Shown here: one piece after another, positions 51,997-60,010 of the stretch
How the letters are laid out: each line of letters begins with the position of its first letter
Position numbering within the stretch: the stretch's first letter is position 1
NCBI RefSeq assembly: GCF_001422815.1
Contig: NZ_LMMP01000050.1
Span: 62,113 to 126,112, forward strand
DNA from: Methylobacterium sp. Leaf91
GTDB lineage: Bacteria; Pseudomonadota; Alphaproteobacteria; Rhizobiales; Beijerinckiaceae
Reading direction: 5' to 3'
Length of the DNA stretch: 64,000 nucleotides
Program-made: the position numbers and the translations under genes
The notes under the pieces: model-generated
What the model saw: only the letters and a program-made list of their open reading frames with translations
Databases searched by the model: none
What the model was told of the DNA's origin: nothing

Positions 51997-52845
51997 ATGA
52001 CGCCTTCGCACTTCGTCACGACCGACTGGCTCAAGGAGCGTCTCGGCGCGCCGGGCATTATCGTGTTGGATGCGTCATGGTATCTCCCCGCCCAAGGCAG
52101 GAACGCCGAAGCCGAGTACCAGGCCGCGCACATACCCGGCGCGATCCGCTTCGATATCGATGCCATGAGTGACGAGACGTCGCCGCTGCCGCACATGCTG
52201 CCCCGCCCGGAGGCCTTCTCCTCGCGCATGCGCGAACTCGGCATCGGCGACGGCATGCACATCATCGTCTATGACGGAATGGGTCTGTTCTCCGCACCCC
52301 GGGTCTGGTGGATGCTGCGCACCTTCGGCGTGCGCGACGTCCAGATCTTGGAAGGCGGTTTCCCGGCCTGGCTCGCCTCCGGCGGCAAGACCGAGGATGG
52401 CGACGCCCCCCGGCGCGACCGGCGCCATTTCTCGGCGCGATTGGACCATGGCGCCGTGGCCGATGCCGGCGATGTCGCCCGCGCCCTGGAGGGCGGTTCG
52501 GCGCAGGTGGTGGATGCCCGTTCCGCCCCGCGCTTCCGTGGCGAGGAGGCCGAGCCGCGCCCCGGCGTGCGCCCCGGGCACATGCCGGGCGCCCGCAACG
52601 TCCATTATTCCGCGCTCCAGGCGGACGGCCGGCTGAAGGACGCCGATTCCCTGCGCGCGGTCTTCGCCGAGGCCGGGGTCGATCCGGCAAAGCCGGTCAT
52701 CACCACCTGCGGTTCAGGCGTCACGGCGGCTATCGTCTCGCTCGCCCTGGAGACGCTGGGCCACCCGCCTCGTGCGCTGTACGACGGGTCCTGGTCCGAA
52801 TGGGGCGTCGATCCCGCGCGTCGCGTCGCTACAGGGCCGGCCTGA
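51997..52845 (+). CDS. sseA: 3-mercaptopyruvate/thiosulfate sulfurtransferase
   Basis: This 282-aa protein has two rhodanese domains. The C-terminal one carries the active-site Cys in TCGSGVTA, a loop typical of 3-mercaptopyruvate sulfurtransferase. VLDASWYLP at the start and the GHMPGARNVHYSAL block are conserved. ATG 51997 is chosen over a GTG 33 bp earlier. The ureD gene follows 25 bp later on the same strand. Confidence 0.93.
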   Translation: MTPSHFVTTDWLKERLGAPGIIVLDASWYLPAQGRNAEAEYQAAHIPGAIRFDIDAMSDETSPLPHMLPRPEAFSSRMRELGIGDGMHIIVYDGMGLFSAPRVWWMLRTFGVRDVQILEGGFPAWLASGGKTEDGDAPRRDRRHFSARLDHGAVADAGDVARALEGGSAQVVDARSAPRFRGEEAEPRPGVRPGHMPGARNVHYSALQADGRLKDADSLRAVFAEAGVDPAKPVITTCGSGVTAAIVSLALETLGHPPRALYDGSWSEWGVDPARRVATGPA

Positions 52846-52870
52846 GGGTTCCGCGCGGGACCCCCTTCCA

Positions 52871-53728
52871 TTGGCCGACCTCCCGAGCCTCGACACCGTC
52901 CCACACGCTATTGTTCCGGTGCGCCAGCGCTCGGAGGGGCGCGTCGCCGTGCGCGTCGTCCGCCACGGGGCGGGCACGCATATCGCCGATCTCTCGGAGG
53001 CCGGGCCGTTGCGCCTGCGCCTGCCGCGCCATGGCGAGGGTGTCTGCGAGGCGGTGCTGCTCAACACGGCCGGCGGCATCGCCTGCGGCGACGGTTTCCG
53101 GGTCGAGGCGACGGTCGATGACGGCGCGCATCTCGTGCTCACGACGACGGCCGCCGAGAAGATCTACAAGTCCGACGGTCTCTCGAGCCGCGTGACGACG
53201 ACCGCGACCCTGGCCGAGGGCGCGGGTCTCGACTGGCTGCCGCAGGAGACGATCCTGTTCGACCGCGCGCGGCTGGAGCGACGGTTCGAAGTGGACCTTG
53301 CGCCCGATGCCCGGTTGCTCGCTTTCGAGGCGGTGGTCTTCGGGCGAACGGCGCGCCATGAGCGTATGGAAACGGGCCTGTTCCGGGATGCCTGGCGCAT
53401 CCGCCGCGCGGGGCGTCTGACCTACGCGGATTCCGTCGCCTTCGACGGGCCGATCACCGCCCTTCTGGAGCGGACGGCTTTCGGCGGCGGCGCCCGCGCC
53501 ATGGCGACTCTGCTCGATGTTTCGGCAGACGCGGAATCCCGCCTGGAGCCGCTTCGTGCCCATCTCGACAGTCTGGGACCGACAGGGGTGGATGTGGCGG
53601 CAAGTGCCTGGAACGGGCACCTCGTTGCCCGTTTCTTGAGCGCCGACCCCGATGCCCTGCGGGCGACGGCCGCCCGTATCCTGGTGGGCTACCGTGGCGC
53701 GCCGATGCCCCGGGTCTGGCAGAGCTGA
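52871..53728 (+). CDS. ureD: Urease accessory protein UreD
   Basis: This protein of about 285 aa matches UreD, a chaperone in nickel insertion into urease: LLNTAGGIACGDGFRVEATVDDGAHLVLTTTAAEKIYKSDG and LDWLPQETILFDRARLERRFEVDL. The start is uncertain: TTG 52871 or GTG 52919 fit; no ATG in frame does so well. No ureA, ureB, ureC, ureE, ureF or ureG is in the window. A NikR-like gene lies on the other strand, 9 bp beyond its stop. Confidence 0.92.
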   Translation: MADLPSLDTVPHAIVPVRQRSEGRVAVRVVRHGAGTHIADLSEAGPLRLRLPRHGEGVCEAVLLNTAGGIACGDGFRVEATVDDGAHLVLTTTAAEKIYKSDGLSSRVTTTATLAEGAGLDWLPQETILFDRARLERRFEVDLAPDARLLAFEAVVFGRTARHERMETGLFRDAWRIRRAGRLTYADSVAFDGPITALLERTAFGGGARAMATLLDVSADAESRLEPLRAHLDSLGPTGVDVAASAWNGHLVARFLSADPDALRATAARILVGYRGAPMPRVWQS

Positions 53729-53737
53729 GGCCCCTCG

Positions 53738-54256
53738 TCAGGGGGCCTTCTCTCCCTGGAACGGATGGATCGGCGGAATCAGCGCCGCCGCGAGTTCCAG
53801 CCGCCCGGAGATGACGCCGCGCTCGGTGATCATCGTGTCGGCGATGGTCTGCAGCGTCGCCGCCGGCCCCTGCACCAGCACCACTTCCAGGGTCTGGTTG
53901 TTCATCAGATGGACGTGGAGAGAGGAAATGACCTCAGCGATGTAGCGCCGCTGCAGATCGGCCAAACGCTGCTGCACGCCCGGCGCGAGATGGTCGTAGA
54001 ACAGTGTGATCGTGCCCACCATCACCCGGTCGCCGACCTTGTGGCGGTGCTCCACGAGCGAGCGGTGAAGAATCGTCGCCACGGCCTGTGAGCGGCTGGC
54101 GAAGCCACGCTCCCCCACCATGGTGTCGAGCTCGCAGAGCAGATCCTCGGAAAGCGACAGGCTGATCCGGCTCACCGGCTTGCGCCGGCCGCCAACTCCC
54201 TCCTCCGGGTTCGTGCCGTCCTCGGGGGGCGCTTCCGTCGCTTCGCTACCCACCAT
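53738..54256 (-). CDS. nikR: NikR-like ribbon-helix-helix repressor with degenerate nickel site
   Basis: This 172-aa protein has the NikR layout: ribbon-helix-helix DNA-binding domain (about 30-67, RISLSLSEDLLCELD) and the ACT-like metal-binding domain (about 80-165, TLFYDHL to RGVISGRLE). Aligned without gaps to E. coli NikR, the four nickel ligands His76, His87, His89 and Cys95 correspond to Arg103, His114, His116 and Thr122. Two ligands are therefore lost and nickel response is doubtful. Start ATG 54256 follows AGGAGG with 8-nt spacing; an ATG at 54274 lacks it. The gene is divergent from the ABC transporter, with a NikR-type inverted repeat between them. Confidence 0.85.
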   Translation of the reverse strand: MVGSEATEAPPEDGTNPEEGVGGRRKPVSRISLSLSEDLLCELDTMVGERGFASRSQAVATILHRSLVEHRHKVGDRVMVGTITLFYDHLAPGVQQRLADLQRRYIAEVISSLHVHLMNNQTLEVVLVQGPAATLQTIADTMITERGVISGRLELAAALIPPIHPFQGEKAP

Positions 54257-54320
54257 GTCGCCTTCCTCCTGCATGCCGGACTGGTCCTGGCACGTGTTTT
54301 GTATGGCAATCAGCCGATCG

Positions 54321-54348
54321 GTATTACGATTTCCAGCGATCGTACTAC
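54321..54348. promoter_or_regulatory. 28-bp inverted repeat, predicted operator of the NikR-like protein
   Basis: Arms GTATTACGAT (54321-54330) and ATCGTACTAC (54339-54348) are complementary at 9 of 10 positions and spaced by 8 bp. Total length and the outer GTAnnA half-sites match the E. coli NikR operator form GTATGA-N16-TCATAC. It lies between the divergent nikR-like and transporter genes and 18 bp before the transporter start, so binding could block both. Confidence 0.65.
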
Positions 54349-54366
54349 GCGGTTCGGAGAATGCAG

Positions 54367-55377
54367 ATGCACCTTTCCACGATCCTGACCGCCGGACGCA
54401 AGGCCATCACGGGCTGCGCCCTTGCCCTGGGCCTCCTCACGGCCTCCGCCTCCATCCCCGTGGCGCACGCCGCCGAGCCCCTGCGCATCGGCTACAGCGA
54501 CTGGCCCGGCTGGGTCGCCTGGCAGGTCGCCATCGAGAAGGGCTGGCTGAAGGAGGCCGGGGTCGACGCGAAGTTCGAGTGGTTCGACTACTCGGCCTCC
54601 ATGGACGCGTTCTCCGCCGGCAAGCTCGACGCCGTCACCTGCACCAACGGCGATGCCCTGGTGATGGGGGGCAATGGCGCCAAGAACGTCATGATCATGC
54701 TCACGGATTACTCCAACGGCAACGACATGATCGTGGGCAAGCCGGGCGTGAAGGCACTGGCCGACCTCAAAGGCAAGAAGGTCGGCCTCGAAGTCGGCCT
54801 CGTGGAGCATCTCCTCCTCATCAACGGCCTGACCAAGCTCGGCCTCAAGGAGACGGACGTCACCCTGATCAACGCCAAGACCAACGAGACCCCGCAGGTT
54901 CTCGCCTCCGGCGACGTCTCGGCCATCGGCGCGTGGCAGCCCGTCGCCGGACAGGCAATGAAGGGCGCGGCCGGCGCCAAGCCGCTCTACACCTCCGCCG
55001 ACGAGCCGGGCCTGATCTACGACGTGGTCACCGTCTCGCCGGCCAGCCTGTCGGGACGCCGGGCCGAGTGGATCAAGTTCGTCGGCGTCTGGAACAAGGT
55101 CGTCGCCTATATCCAGGATCCGAAGACGCAACCCGACGCGGTGGCGATCATGGCGGCCAAGGTCGGCATCGACGCGCCTACCTTCACCCGCTTCCTCAAG
55201 GGCACCAAGCTCCTCACCCTCACCGAGGGCGCCAAGGTGATGAAGGATGCCGACGGGTTCGGCTCCCTTTACGGCTCGAGCCGCTACGCCGACGCTTTCA
55301 ACGTCAAGTACGAGGTCTACAAGACCGCCCAGGACGTGAAGAGCTACATCGACCCCGCGCTGACCGACGGCAAATGA
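54367..55377 (+). CDS. ABC transporter substrate-binding protein, guanidine/urea-carboxylase-associated
   Basis: This 336-aa periplasmic protein has a signal peptide (about 1-33, ending AHAA) and a NitT/TauT-type bilobal fold: LRIGYSDWPGWVAWQVAIEKGWLKEAG, GVKALADLKGKKVGLE, and the C-terminal helices. It belongs to the group of binding proteins encoded beside urea carboxylase-type genes, now linked to guanidine. The ATG at 54367 has GGAG with 7-nt spacing; the ATG at 54361 is too close to that site. Its stop overlaps the permease ATG by 4 nt (55374-55377). Confidence 0.9.
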   Translation: MHLSTILTAGRKAITGCALALGLLTASASIPVAHAAEPLRIGYSDWPGWVAWQVAIEKGWLKEAGVDAKFEWFDYSASMDAFSAGKLDAVTCTNGDALVMGGNGAKNVMIMLTDYSNGNDMIVGKPGVKALADLKGKKVGLEVGLVEHLLLINGLTKLGLKETDVTLINAKTNETPQVLASGDVSAIGAWQPVAGQAMKGAAGAKPLYTSADEPGLIYDVVTVSPASLSGRRAEWIKFVGVWNKVVAYIQDPKTQPDAVAIMAAKVGIDAPTFTRFLKGTKLLTLTEGAKVMKDADGFGSLYGSSRYADAFNVKYEVYKTAQDVKSYIDPALTDGK

Positions 55378-56507
55378 GCGCGGAGATGCGCCAGGGCGTG
55401 GAGCGCACTTCCCCTCCCCCTTGTGGGGAGGGGACAGGGGTGGGGGTGGCTCCGCCAGCCTCGGCCGCGGTGGGTCACCCAACCACCCCCACCTCCAACT
55501 CCTCCCCACAAGGGGGAGGAGGGGCCCGCGTCTCGTCTCCCTTGTCCCCCCGCCGCCGCTCCTGGGTCGGCGTCGCCCGGCCGCTCTCGCCGCGCCGCCG
55601 GACGAGCCTCGCAATCCTGTCGTTCCTGATCCCGCTCCTCGCCTGGGCGGCGGTCTCCTACGTGCCGTTCCTGTGGCATCCCCTGGTGGAGGTGACCGAG
55701 CCCGGCGACATCGCCTGGATGGAGCCGGGGATGCGCGTGCCGAAGGCCGCCTTCGCGGAGGAGGTCGCCTCGGCCAAGGCCGCCGGCACCGCCGAGCCGG
55801 CGGGCATTCCCGCCAACCCGGTCTACCTTCCCGCCCCTCACGAGGTGGCCACCGCGTTCTGGACCTCGCTGACGGCCCAGCCGACCCAGCGCGACGCCAT
55901 CCGCCTGCCCTTGAGCCTGTGGCACTCGATCCAGATCATCGCCATCGGCTTCCTGCTGTCGTCGCTGATCGGTGTTCCCCTCGGAATCCTCTGCGGCGCC
56001 CAGCCGACTTTGGCGCGCCTCACCGAGCCGGTCATCGAGTTCGTGCGCTACATGCCGGCTCCCGCCTTCGGGGCGCTGATGGTGGCGATCCTCGGCATCT
56101 ATGACGGGCCGAAAATCGCGATCATCGTCATCGGCACCTTCTTCCAGCAGGTGCTGGTCATCGCCAACACCACCCGGCGGATCGAGCCGCTGCTGATCGA
56201 GGCGGCCCTGACGCTCGGCGCGCGAAATCTCCGCCTCATCCGCCGGGTGATCGTGCCGGCGATGCTGCCGCAGCTCTACCGCGACCAGCGTATCCTGCTC
56301 GGCTGGGCCTGGACCTACCTCATCGTCGCCGAACTCATAGGCACTTCGTCGGGCATCACCTTCTTCATCACGCAGCAGGCCCGCTACCAGCATTTCGACA
56401 ACGTCTACGCCGCGATCCTCATCATCGGCCTCGTCGGCTCGATCACGGATCTCGCCCTCGCCTGGCTCGGCCGCCGGCTGTTCCCCTATGACAGGAGCGA
56501 AGCGTGA
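55374..56507 (+). CDS. ABC transporter permease with repeat-lengthened N-terminus
   Basis: This 377-aa inner-membrane permease belongs to the BPD_transp_1/NitT-TauT type (six helices) with the EAA-type motif in EAALTLGARNLRLIRRVIVPAMLPQL. The start ATG 55374 is fixed by the 4-nt overlap with the binding-protein gene. Residues about 13-51 are encoded by a copy of the CCTCCCCC/GGGGGAGG palindrome, 117 bp and therefore in frame. They give a low-complexity Gly/Pro/Ser segment before the first helix (about 80-100). The periplasmic loop contains EPGDIAWMEPGMRVPKAAF. Confidence 0.9.
   Translation: MSAEMRQGVERTSPPPCGEGTGVGVAPPASAAVGHPTTPTSNSSPQGGGGARVSSPLSPRRRSWVGVARPLSPRRRTSLAILSFLIPLLAWAAVSYVPFLWHPLVEVTEPGDIAWMEPGMRVPKAAFAEEVASAKAAGTAEPAGIPANPVYLPAPHEVATAFWTSLTAQPTQRDAIRLPLSLWHSIQIIAIGFLLSSLIGVPLGILCGAQPTLARLTEPVIEFVRYMPAPAFGALMVAILGIYDGPKIAIIVIGTFFQQVLVIANTTRRIEPLLIEAALTLGARNLRLIRRVIVPAMLPQLYRDQRILLGWAWTYLIVAELIGTSSGITFFITQQARYQHFDNVYAAILIIGLVGSITDLALAWLGRRLFPYDRSEA
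55409..55525. repeat. CCTCCCCC/GGGGGAGG palindrome, copy 3, inside the permease gene
   Basis: This 117-bp palindrome has the same terminal hairpins and central GTGGGTCACCCA as the copy at 27967-28078, in the same orientation. It lies inside the 5' end of the permease gene without breaking the frame. Confidence 0.9.
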
Positions 56508-57445
56508 ACTCGGTCTCTCCCGTCGTCTCGCCCGTCATCCTGCCGATCGAGGCCTGCGACTACCGCACCCAGTGCGAGCCCGTCCGCGCCCGGTTCGAGA
56601 AACTGAAGAGCCGCGAGGTCGCCCTCCGGGTCGAGAAGCTGACGAAGACCTTCCGTAGGGCGGATGGCGGCGTGACGGTGGCCTTGAAGGACATCGACCT
56701 CGTCACCCACCGGCGCGAGTTCCTCTGCGTCGTCGGGCCGTCGGGCTGCGGCAAGTCCACCTTCGTGCGCATCCTCGCCGGGCTCGAGACCTCTACCTCG
56801 GGCGTGGTCAGCGTCGAGGGCGTGCCGGTCTCCGGGCCGGGGGCCGACCGGGGCATGGTGTTCCAGGGCTACACCCTGTTCCCCTGGCTCAGCGTGCTGC
56901 GCAACGTCGCCTTCGGGCTGGAGGAGAACGGCACGCCGCGTCGGGAAGCGGAGCGCGAGGCCCGGCAATGGCTGGCGCTGATCGGGCTGGAGGCCTTCGC
57001 CGACAGCTACCCGCACCAGCTCTCCGGCGGCATGAAGCAGCGCGTGGCCATCGCCCGGGCGCTCGCCACGCGCCCGCGCATCCTACTCATGGACGAGCCG
57101 TTCTCGGCCCTCGACACCCAGTCACGCGCCCGGATGCAGGCCTATCTGATCGAGATCTGGAAGAAGATCGACATCACCATCGTCTTCATCACCCACGACC
57201 TCGACGAGGCGGTGCATCTGGCCGACCGCATCCTCGTCCTCAGCGCCCATCCGGGCGAGGTCGCCGAACTCATCGAGGTCCCGGTGCCGCGACCGCGCAG
57301 CCACAACCAGGCGCTCACCCCCGAATTCCGCGCCACCCGCGCCCGTCTCGACGCGCTGATCCACCCGCCGAAGGACGAGGCCGAAGAAAGCGTCGCCCCC
57401 GACGTGGTGACGCGCATGACCTCCGCCGGGGACGAGGTGGAATGA
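56504..57445 (+). CDS. ABC transporter ATP-binding protein
   Basis: This 313-aa ATPase has Walker A GPSGCGKST, the Q-loop MVFQGYTLFPWL, signature LSGGMKQR, Walker B ILLMDEPFSALD and the H-loop ITHDLDEAVHL. The N-terminal 45 residues are an extra extension before the ATPase fold. The start GTG 56504 overlaps the permease stop by 4 nt and has AGGAG upstream. It energises the guanidine/urea-type importer. Confidence 0.93.
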   Translation: MNSVSPVVSPVILPIEACDYRTQCEPVRARFEKLKSREVALRVEKLTKTFRRADGGVTVALKDIDLVTHRREFLCVVGPSGCGKSTFVRILAGLETSTSGVVSVEGVPVSGPGADRGMVFQGYTLFPWLSVLRNVAFGLEENGTPRREAEREARQWLALIGLEAFADSYPHQLSGGMKQRVAIARALATRPRILLMDEPFSALDTQSRARMQAYLIEIWKKIDITIVFITHDLDEAVHLADRILVLSAHPGEVAELIEVPVPRPRSHNQALTPEFRATRARLDALIHPPKDEAEESVAPDVVTRMTSAGDEVE

Positions 57446-57479
57446 TCGCCCGCGCTTGTTCTCCCGGTGTCGTGCGCAT

Positions 57480-57681
57480 CCCCTTCTCCCCGCTTGCGGG
57501 GAGAGGGCTTCCTGCCCCCTTGCCGGGGCAGGAAGCGAGGCGTCAGCCGACGGTGAGGGGGCGGTTCCGGATGAGCCTCATCCGTCGATACCCCCTCACC
57601 CTCGCTTCGGCTTCGCCTGCGCTACCCGCCGGCACGACGGGGTGCCTGCGGGCCTCTCCCCGCCCGGCGGGGAGAGGGGGG
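57480..57681. repeat. Compound palindromic region between ATPase and creatininase genes
   Basis: Several hairpins lie in series: CCCCGCTTGCGGGG, CTTCCTGCCCC/GGGGCAGGAAG, GTGAGGGGG/CCCCCTCAC and CTCTCCCC/GGGGAGAG. They are gene-free and resemble the palindrome at 20146-20233. They may end or stabilise the ABC transporter transcript. Confidence 0.75.
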
Positions 57682-57716
57682 CGCGCCTGCGTCGTCGATC
57701 TTCGGGCATCTCGGTC

Positions 57717-58493
57717 ATGACCACACCCTCCCCCCTCCTCTGGGCGAACCGCACCTGGGACGAGATCCCCGGCGACCTCGCCGCCGTTTCGCAGGCCGCC
57801 ATCCTACCCGTGGGAGCCACGGAACAGCACGGGCCGCATCTCGGCACTGGCATGGATTTCGTTCTCGCCGAGGCCCTGACCCATGCGGTCTCTGCGCGGA
57901 CCCGCGTGCCGGTGCTCCCCACCCTGGCCTATGGCTGTTCCCTCGGGCATAGCCGGCGCTGGCCCGGTACGATCACCCTCGATCCCGTGATGATGACGCG
58001 GCTCGTGGCCCAGATTGGCACCTCGGCCTACCAGTCCGGCGTCCGCCGGCTGTTCATCGTCAACGCCCACGTCACCAACGCCGCGCCCCTGCGCTGCGCC
58101 CTGGAGATGCTGCGCGCCGCCCATGACGACCTCATGGTCGCCCTGGTGAATTCCGCCACGGTGAGCGAGCGCGTCCGCGCCGCGCATTTCGCCGATGCCG
58201 ACGACTGGCACGCCAACGCCGCCGAGACCGCGCTGATGATGGCGATGGCGCCCGATCTCGTGCGCCCGGACCGCATCGCCGATGCGGACGACCCCGACCG
58301 GACGGAGGGGCTCGTCTTCTCCCATCCGGTGAACCGGACGAGCCTGAACGGCGTCACCGGGCGTCCTTCGGAGGCGAGTCTCGAAGACGGGAAACGCCTG
58401 TTCGGCTGGATGGTCGAGGACCTGTCCGCCCTCGTCCTGCGCGGCCTCTCCGAGACCCCGCCCCTCCCCCATTCCTTCTCCATTTCCGCTTAA
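57717..58493 (+). CDS. Creatininase-family amidohydrolase
   Basis: This 258-aa protein belongs to the creatininase family of metal-dependent amidohydrolases. It has GATEQHGPHLGTGMD with the E-x-H and D ligands (residues 36-47), His118 in NAHVTN, and DDWHANAAETALMM near 175. In many family members the third motif is NGHGGN, so this copy is divergent. It could act on creatinine-like or guanidino compounds to feed the pathway. ATG 57717 is chosen because upstream codons are repeat sequence; the ribosome binding site is unclear. Confidence 0.85.
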   Translation: MTTPSPLLWANRTWDEIPGDLAAVSQAAILPVGATEQHGPHLGTGMDFVLAEALTHAVSARTRVPVLPTLAYGCSLGHSRRWPGTITLDPVMMTRLVAQIGTSAYQSGVRRLFIVNAHVTNAAPLRCALEMLRAAHDDLMVALVNSATVSERVRAAHFADADDWHANAAETALMMAMAPDLVRPDRIADADDPDRTEGLVFSHPVNRTSLNGVTGRPSEASLEDGKRLFGWMVEDLSALVLRGLSETPPLPHSFSISA

Positions 58494-58510
58494 AACCAAG
58501 GAGCCGCCCG

Positions 58511-59884
58511 ATGGCGCATGCCACCGAAATCGATCCCGCCATCGCCAAGCTCCAGGACGACCTGCGCGCCAAGGGCGTGAAATACGTCATCGGCGCTTAT
58601 GTCGACATCCATGGCGCGCAGAAGGCCAAGGTCGTGCCCATCGACCACCTTCCGCAGATGGCGGCGGGGTCCGAGCGCTATACCGGCTATGCCCTCGACG
58701 GGCTCGGCCAGGCTCCGAACGAGGACGAGCTGGCCTCCGTGCCGGACTTCTCCCAGTTGATCCAGCTGCCCTGGGAATCGAAGCTCGCCTGGTGTCCGGC
58801 GGACCTGACGTTCCAGGGCCAGCCTTATCCGCTCTCGACCCGTGTCGCCCTGAAGACCGTCATGGCCGAGGCCGAGGCCATGGGGTTCGGCTTCAATCTC
58901 GGCATCGAATGCGAGATCTTCCTGCTGAAGCAGGAGGCGGACGGCTCGCTCCACACGCCGATCCTCGACGATAAGCTGGTGAAGCCCTGCTACGACGTGC
59001 GTGGCTTCGTCGACAACTTCACCTGGCTCGACAAGGTCGCCACCACCATTAACGATCTCGGCTGGGACCTGTATTCCTTCGACCACGAGGATGCGTGCGG
59101 CCAGTTCGAGTTCGACTTCAATTACGCCGACGCTCTGACGATGTGTGACCGGCTCACCTTCTTCCGCATGATGGCCAAGCACTATGCCAAGGAAGAAGGC
59201 CTCATCGCCACGATGATGCCCAAACCCTTTGCAGACCGCACCGGAAATGGCGCGCATTTCAACATGTCCCTCTCCGACAAGGAAACGGGCAAGAACATCT
59301 TCGCCTGCGACCCATCGGCCGATCCGCGCGGCCTCGGCCTCACCGAGACCGGCTATTACTTCATCGGCGGCGTGCTGAAGCACGGGCGGGCGCTCTGCGC
59401 CGCCTTCGCGCCGACCGTGAACAGCTACAAGCGCCTCGTGCGCCAGGGCTCCATGGCGGGCTTCTCCTGGGCGCCGGTGTTCAACTCCTACGGCTCGAAC
59501 AACCGCACCAATTCGGTGCGCGTACCCGCCGGCGGCGGGCGTTGCGAGAGCCGCAACGCCGACGGCGCGGTGAACCCCTACCTCGCAGCCGCCCTGGTCC
59601 TGGCGGCCGGTCTCGAAGGCATCCGCGAGCGCATCGATCCCGGCGCGCCCAACGAGGACAACCTCTACGACCTCACCGACGCCCAGCGCGCCGAACGCGG
59701 CATCGAGTTCTTGCCCCAGACCCTCGCCGAGGCGGTGGACGCCTTCGCCGCCGACCCGCTGGTGGAGAAGACCCTGGGCAAGGCGCTGCGCGACGAGTTC
59801 ATCCGCTACAAGCGCGCCGAGTGGGAGGAGTATCACCTCACGGTCAGTGCCTGGGAGATCGAGCGCTATAGCCACCTCTTCTAG
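58511..59884 (+). CDS. glnT: Type III glutamine synthetase (GlnT-like)
   Basis: This 457-aa enzyme joins glutamate and ammonium using ATP. Its catalytic domain has GIECEIFLLKQE, DHEDACGQFEFDFNYADALT and NGAHFNMSLSD, the ATP-binding NSYKRLV and the NRTNSVRVP stretch; it resembles the Rhizobium GlnT type. ATG 58511 has AAGGAG with 8-nt spacing. It lies 17 bp after the creatininase-family gene. A gamma-glutamylmethylamide synthetase function is an alternative in methylotrophs. In this locus it would recapture ammonium released from guanidine. Confidence 0.9.
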   Translation: MAHATEIDPAIAKLQDDLRAKGVKYVIGAYVDIHGAQKAKVVPIDHLPQMAAGSERYTGYALDGLGQAPNEDELASVPDFSQLIQLPWESKLAWCPADLTFQGQPYPLSTRVALKTVMAEAEAMGFGFNLGIECEIFLLKQEADGSLHTPILDDKLVKPCYDVRGFVDNFTWLDKVATTINDLGWDLYSFDHEDACGQFEFDFNYADALTMCDRLTFFRMMAKHYAKEEGLIATMMPKPFADRTGNGAHFNMSLSDKETGKNIFACDPSADPRGLGLTETGYYFIGGVLKHGRALCAAFAPTVNSYKRLVRQGSMAGFSWAPVFNSYGSNNRTNSVRVPAGGGRCESRNADGAVNPYLAAALVLAAGLEGIRERIDPGAPNEDNLYDLTDAQRAERGIEFLPQTLAEAVDAFAADPLVEKTLGKALRDEFIRYKRAEWEEYHLTVSAWEIERYSHLF

Positions 59885-59960
59885 GTGTTAACTTCCTCTT
59901 GAAGCGGACGCTCAACACACTCATGCCTCTCTCGCGCGAGACATATTGGTATTTGCAGGT

Positions 59961-59983
59961 GCGGCCGGGATTCGGCCGGCCGC
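59961..59983. other. GC-rich hairpin between glutamine synthetase and cupin genes
   Basis: GCGGCCGG (59961-59968) and CCGGCCGC (59976-59983) form a perfect 8-bp stem with a 7-nt loop. No clear T-run follows. It lies in the 126-bp gap before the cupin gene and may partly end or stabilise the upstream transcript. Confidence 0.4.
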
Positions 59984-60010
59984 GGATGTTCTTGCGAGGG
60001 AGATGGCTCG

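Noticed and set aside
54257..54366. A guanidine-I (ykkC) riboswitch before the transporter
   Set aside because: Only about 110 bp separate the divergent starts, and I found none of the conserved ykkC blocks; the inverted repeat there fits a protein operator better.
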